Assembly: GCA_964345215.1 (NCBI GenBank)
Contig: CAYFQH010000062.1
Coordinates: 1-8,673, forward strand
DNA length: 8,673 nt
Direction of reading: 5' to 3'
DNA from: CAYFQH01 sp964345215
GTDB lineage: Bacteria; Bacillota; Clostridia; Christensenellales; Aristaeellaceae
Shown here: positions 6,406 to 8,673 of the stretch, piece after piece
Layout: each line of letters starts with the position of its first letter
Numbering within the stretch: the first letter of the stretch is position 1
Program-made: the position numbers and the translations under genes
Notes under the pieces: model-generated
Databases searched by the model: none
What the model was told of the DNA's origin: nothing
Seen by the model: only the letters and a program-made list of their open reading frames with translations

Positions 6406-6433
6406 AAAAAATACCCAAGGTAAATTGGGTATT
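6406..6433 (-). terminator. Intrinsic terminator of the DUF2804 gene
   Basis: On the minus strand AATACCCAA (6433-6425) and TTGGGTATT (6418-6410) form a perfect 9-bp stem with a 6-nt loop, directly followed by TTTT to make a T-run of six. It lies 88 nt after the stop codon of the DUF2804 gene and about 60 nt before the frl -35 box, separating the two transcription units. Confidence 0.85.
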
Positions 6434-6520
6434 CAAGTAAGTGCATATAAAATTAATAAGACTATCCGCAGACTGGAAAATGATCTTTTAGGCTATAGTA
6501 ATAACCCGTGAAAAAATGAG

Positions 6521-7603
6521 TTATAACAGAAGGCTTTTATCTTCACCCATGGCTGTTACGCCGTTTAAAACATACTGCCTTCCTTCTTCATCCCGCAAGT
6601 ATCCTTCTAAGCGCCCAAAGGCAAAAAAGTAATCAATTTTTACTAAAGGCGAATGAAAAATCATGGGGCTTATTCCTTCAACGTAAAAGCGAAGGTTGAC
6701 CATGTCGTGCTTATCTTTTACTGTCCACAGGGCATTGCTCTTATAATCTATACTTTTTATGCTTTGAGAAAAGGTAACAGGAGGCAGAATGCTGGTCTTA
6801 TTTTCAAACCAAATTAAGTTTTCATTATATTTTTCTTGATTGCTAGACTGGTTTCGGGTGAGGTTAAAGGCAAAATATTGTTCTTTACCGCCTGTATTGT
6901 AGTGGCCCATGGAGCTGAGCCAATCGTAGTGGCTGCGGCGGGGGTAGTAGCCCCGGTGGTCATCAACAATGGCCGTGGTAAAGGCATCAGTTTGCATTTT
7001 TTCACCGTTAAAAATAAGGTAACCCTTGGCTTTTAAAAAGTCTTTTTGGCTGTACAGAGGCCGGTTTTTTCCAAGGGGAATGCTTACAACGCTGGGTAGA
7101 CTCAGCCTGTCCAGCTCAAAATGATACTCAATGGTGCTCTCTTTATTTTGGCTTTTACCCTGTAAGCTGCACTTGCCCATCTCAAAATGGTTTATGCATT
7201 CAATGGCGGCCCGTTTGCTGTGGGCGTAGCCTTGGCTGCCTTGAATAAGATTTTTGGGGAACTGAACCTTGTTACTGGGCAAGGGGGAGTGCCAGCTGGT
7301 AACGGTTTTTGATGCCTTGTGATAAAAAACATGGTAAATCATACCGGTAATGCCCATATCCGCCAAGCCGCAAACCAGAATACCTTGAGAGAGGTGAATT
7401 TCCGTCGCCTGCCAAAGGGTTAACTTAAAGCGGTTCATCCATTGGGGCAGGCGAGTAGGCCTTTTTGCCTGAAGGAGATGAAAGGCCTCAAATTCTTCAA
7501 TAAACGTACCGAAGTGGCATTGGCCTTTCTCATCTACCAAACTTTTAGGCGTTGGAATGCTTCTGCGGATGGGATGAATATATTGGGAGTAATTTTCCAT
7601 CAT
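6521..7603 (-). CDS. DUF2804-family protein of unknown function
   Basis: The 360-residue protein has no signal peptide or membrane segment and is probably cytoplasmic. I recognise it as DUF2804 from the region at 211-229 (AIVDDHRGYYPRRSHYDWL) and the closing GRLEGYLRDEEGRQYVLNGV near 330-349. The opening LVDEKGQCHFGTF followed by a WMNRFKLTLWQATEI stretch also fits. DUF2804 proteins have been grouped with AttH/CrtC-like lipocalin-type beta-barrel proteins acting on hydrophobic compounds, but no activity is established and none is assigned here. Two ATGs sit in tandem at 7603 and 7600. AAGGAG lies 6 nt before the first and 9 nt before the second, so either could be used. The gene has its own promoter and terminator, so it is not part of the frl operon, and nothing in the context reveals its job. 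Confidence 0.72.
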   Translation of the reverse strand: MMENYSQYIHPIRRSIPTPKSLVDEKGQCHFGTFIEEFEAFHLLQAKRPTRLPQWMNRFKLTLWQATEIHLSQGILVCGLADMGITGMIYHVFYHKASKTVTSWHSPLPSNKVQFPKNLIQGSQGYAHSKRAAIECINHFEMGKCSLQGKSQNKESTIEYHFELDRLSLPSVVSIPLGKNRPLYSQKDFLKAKGYLIFNGEKMQTDAFTTAIVDDHRGYYPRRSHYDWLSSMGHYNTGGKEQYFAFNLTRNQSSNQEKYNENLIWFENKTSILPPVTFSQSIKSIDYKSNALWTVKDKHDMVNLRFYVEGISPMIFHSPLVKIDYFFAFGRLEGYLRDEEGRQYVLNGVTAMGEDKSLLL

Positions 7604-7666
7604 ACATTCTCCTTATGCAATATAAACCAGAAATGGGAAAAAGCCCTTTTTTACATCCTTTTTTCC

Positions 7667-7679
7667 ATTATAACCGTAG
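7667..7679 (-). promoter_or_regulatory. Probable -10 region of the DUF2804 gene promoter
   Basis: The minus strand reads CTACGGT-TATAAT, with a consensus -10 hexamer at 7672-7667. No good -35 hexamer is present at 16-18 bp, where a run of T from the upstream terminator lies. The predicted start is near 7660, giving a leader of about 57 nt before the tandem ATGs. The seven bases before the hexamer also occur in the frl promoter. Confidence 0.5.
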
Positions 7680-7684
7680 CACAA

Positions 7685-7766
7685 AAAAAGCATTTTCTCC
7701 ACTAGATCGTAAAACTTATTATAAAAAAACAATAAGCAGGCTTAATCAGTGAAAAAAATGCTTTTT
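7685..7766 (-). terminator. Large AT-rich inverted repeat, probable pntB terminator
   Basis: The arms are 7685-7703 (aaaaagcattttctccact) and 7748-7766 (agtgaaaaaaatgcttttt). They pair over 19 positions; the two non-Watson-Crick positions become G-U pairs in RNA made from the minus strand. The loop is 44 nt and contains a smaller stem (CTTATT/AATAAG). The structure begins 12 nt after the pntB stop and ends in a T-run (7689-7683). A competing shorter hairpin, AAGCA/TGCTT followed by ATTGTTTTTTT, could also terminate. The long loop is atypical for an intrinsic terminator, so the exact stop point is uncertain. Confidence 0.6.
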
Positions 7767-7778
7767 GAAGAATAAAAA

Positions 7779-8673
7779 TTATGAAAGGAGTTCAAGAAGC
7801 CGGGTCAGGCTTTCTTTAGCGTCGCCTAAGAGTAGGGCAATATTCTCCCTTGGTTCATATAAAGGGTTAGGTACTCCGGCATAACCTGGGCTTAAATCAA
7901 AGTTGCAAATAATCAGCCTTTTTGCTTTTTCTGCATCAAGAACTGGCATACCGTAGATCGGCGTATCCACAGCTGTATTGGCTGCAGGGTTGATTACATC
8001 GTTTGCGCCAATCACAATGACTGCATCGCTCTTGTCAAAATCCGGGTTAATATCCTCCAATTCATAAAGCTGATCATAGGGTATATCCACTTCTGCCAAT
8101 AAAACATTCATATGCCCAGGCATCCGCCCAGCCACCGGATGAATGGCAAAGCGAAGGTTTTTGCCCTTTGCAGTTAATGAGTCCGTCAATTCCTTTACCA
8201 GCGTTTGAGCCTGGGAGACAGCCATACCATAGCCGGGGATGAGAATGATACTTTCTGCTTCATTAAGCCAGTTGGCGGCAGCTACCATGGGGTTTTCGGG
8301 GGCTTTGTGAACAGACGATTGGGTTAAAGGGCTTTCATCGTCAGGGTTTTGGGGGCTAGCAACCTCTTTTAGAGGAATTTCTTCTTTTTTTTGCTCCCTT
8401 TCATCGGCAACAGGGGCAGGGGGATGATGGCTGCTGCCAAGTAAAATGGAGAACAGGTTTCGGTTCATGGCGTGGCACATCACTTGGGTTAGCAGCAAGC
8501 CCGAGGCACCTACAATACCTCCAACCGAGACGAGCAGTAAATCCCCAATGGCCATGCCGGAAATTGCCGCTGCCACCCCCGAGGTTGAATTTAAAAGAGA
8601 GATGACAATGGGCATATCGGCGCCTCCTACACGGATGGCGAAAACATAGCCGAACAGGAGGGAGGAAAGGGTA
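7779..8673 (-). CDS. pntB: NAD(P) transhydrogenase beta subunit, C-terminal part (5' end outside window)
   Basis: Membrane subunit of the proton-translocating transhydrogenase, which moves hydride between NAD(H) and NADP(H) coupled to proton flow. The frame stays open from 8615 to the window edge and reads TLSSLLFGYVFAIRVGGADMPIV, so the ATG at 8615 is an internal methionine and the gene is cut by the edge. Visible are 297 codons: the last transmembrane helices with RVGGADMP and ISLLNSTSG, then the CHAMNRN helix end. A long charged, proline-rich linker follows at about residues 80-134. The nucleotide-binding domain III contains PGYGMAVSQAQ (146-156), HPVAGRMPGHMNVLLAE (178-194), VIGANDVINPAA (220-231) and PGYAGVPNPLY (261-271). 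Where E. coli PntB has Lys-Arg-Ser contacting the NADP 2'-phosphate, this protein has Asn-Phe-Asp (257-259; bases 7904-7896). pntA, normally upstream, would lie beyond the window. Confidence 0.93.
   Translation of the reverse strand, partial: TLSSLLFGYVFAIRVGGADMPIVISLLNSTSGVAAAISGMAIGDLLLVSVGGIVGASGLLLTQVMCHAMNRNLFSILLGSSHHPPAPVADEREQKKEEIPLKEVASPQNPDDESPLTQSSVHKAPENPMVAAANWLNEAESIILIPGYGMAVSQAQTLVKELTDSLTAKGKNLRFAIHPVAGRMPGHMNVLLAEVDIPYDQLYELEDINPDFDKSDAVIVIGANDVINPAANTAVDTPIYGMPVLDAEKAKRLIICNFDLSPGYAGVPNPLYEPRENIALLLGDAKESLTRLLELLS

Larger units (their letters stand above)
6204..6520. other. Intergenic region between DUF2804 gene and frlB (317 bp)
   Basis: No coding sequence is visible. 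Read in transcription order it holds the 3' untranslated end of the DUF2804 transcript, an intrinsic terminator (6406-6433), a very AT-rich stretch (about 6350-6405) that could act as an UP-like element, the frl promoter (6318-6346), candidate operators (6277-6317), and the frlB leader with a stem-loop (6231-6264) and ribosome binding site. Confidence 0.75.

Noticed and set aside
6204..6520. Riboswitch (lysine or T-box) ahead of frlB, suggested by the lysine-releasing pathway
   Set aside because: The leader after the predicted start is only about 108 nt, lacks T-box or lysine-riboswitch landmarks and has no terminator before frlB.
8613..8615. ATG at 8615 as the start of the transhydrogenase gene
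   Set aside because: The frame continues upstream with RVGGAD, a conserved PntB motif, to the window edge, so this methionine is internal.
8446..8649. Plus-strand frame opposite pntB, and the other plus-strand frames opposite frlR, frlD, frlO, frlB and the DUF2804 gene
   Set aside because: All lie antisense inside well-supported genes, encode no recognisable family and lack plausible initiation signals.

Overview
The window is a stretch of bacterial chromosome in which every recognisable gene lies on the minus strand, so transcription runs from high to low coordinates. Strong AGGAGG-type ribosome binding sites, moderate-to-low GC (judged by eye) and a gene order matching the Bacillus subtilis frlBONMD cluster point to the Bacillota, most likely an anaerobic gut-type clostridial lineage. 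The exact taxon cannot be read from the window. A proton-translocating transhydrogenase gene and a solute-binding protein without a lipoprotein cysteine are mild hints away from classical bacilli.

Layout in transcription order. (1) 8673-7779: the C-terminal part of pntB (NADP transhydrogenase beta subunit), cut by the window edge, ending in a large AT-rich inverted repeat that probably acts as a terminator. (2) 7603-6521: a single-gene unit encoding a DUF2804-family protein of unknown function, with its own TATAAT box and a clear terminator at 6406-6433. (3) 6346-61: a six-gene operon, frlB-frlO-frlN-frlM-frlD-frlR, with a good sigma-A promoter (TTGATA-17-TATTAT), a roughly 100-nt leader containing a stem-loop, and a perfect 17-bp palindromic terminator just after frlR.

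How the operon works (family knowledge applied to the sequence). FrlO captures a fructosamine (Amadori product such as fructoselysine) outside the cell and FrlN/FrlM form the membrane channel. FrlD phosphorylates the sugar on C6 and FrlB splits the product into glucose 6-phosphate and the free amine or amino acid. FrlR, a GntR/UTRA regulator, probably represses the operon until a phosphorylated intermediate binds it. No transporter ATPase is encoded here, so a shared MsmX-type ATPase from elsewhere is implied.

The most unusual spots are three. A 19-bp tandem repeat array abuts a 100-N assembly gap between frlO and frlN. A strong non-terminator stem-loop follows frlO. In PntB, the Lys-Arg-Ser motif that normally holds the NADP 2'-phosphate reads Asn-Phe-Asp. 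I found no convincing new defence or mobile system. Apart from the repeat array and the transhydrogenase substitution, this is an ordinary catabolic locus.
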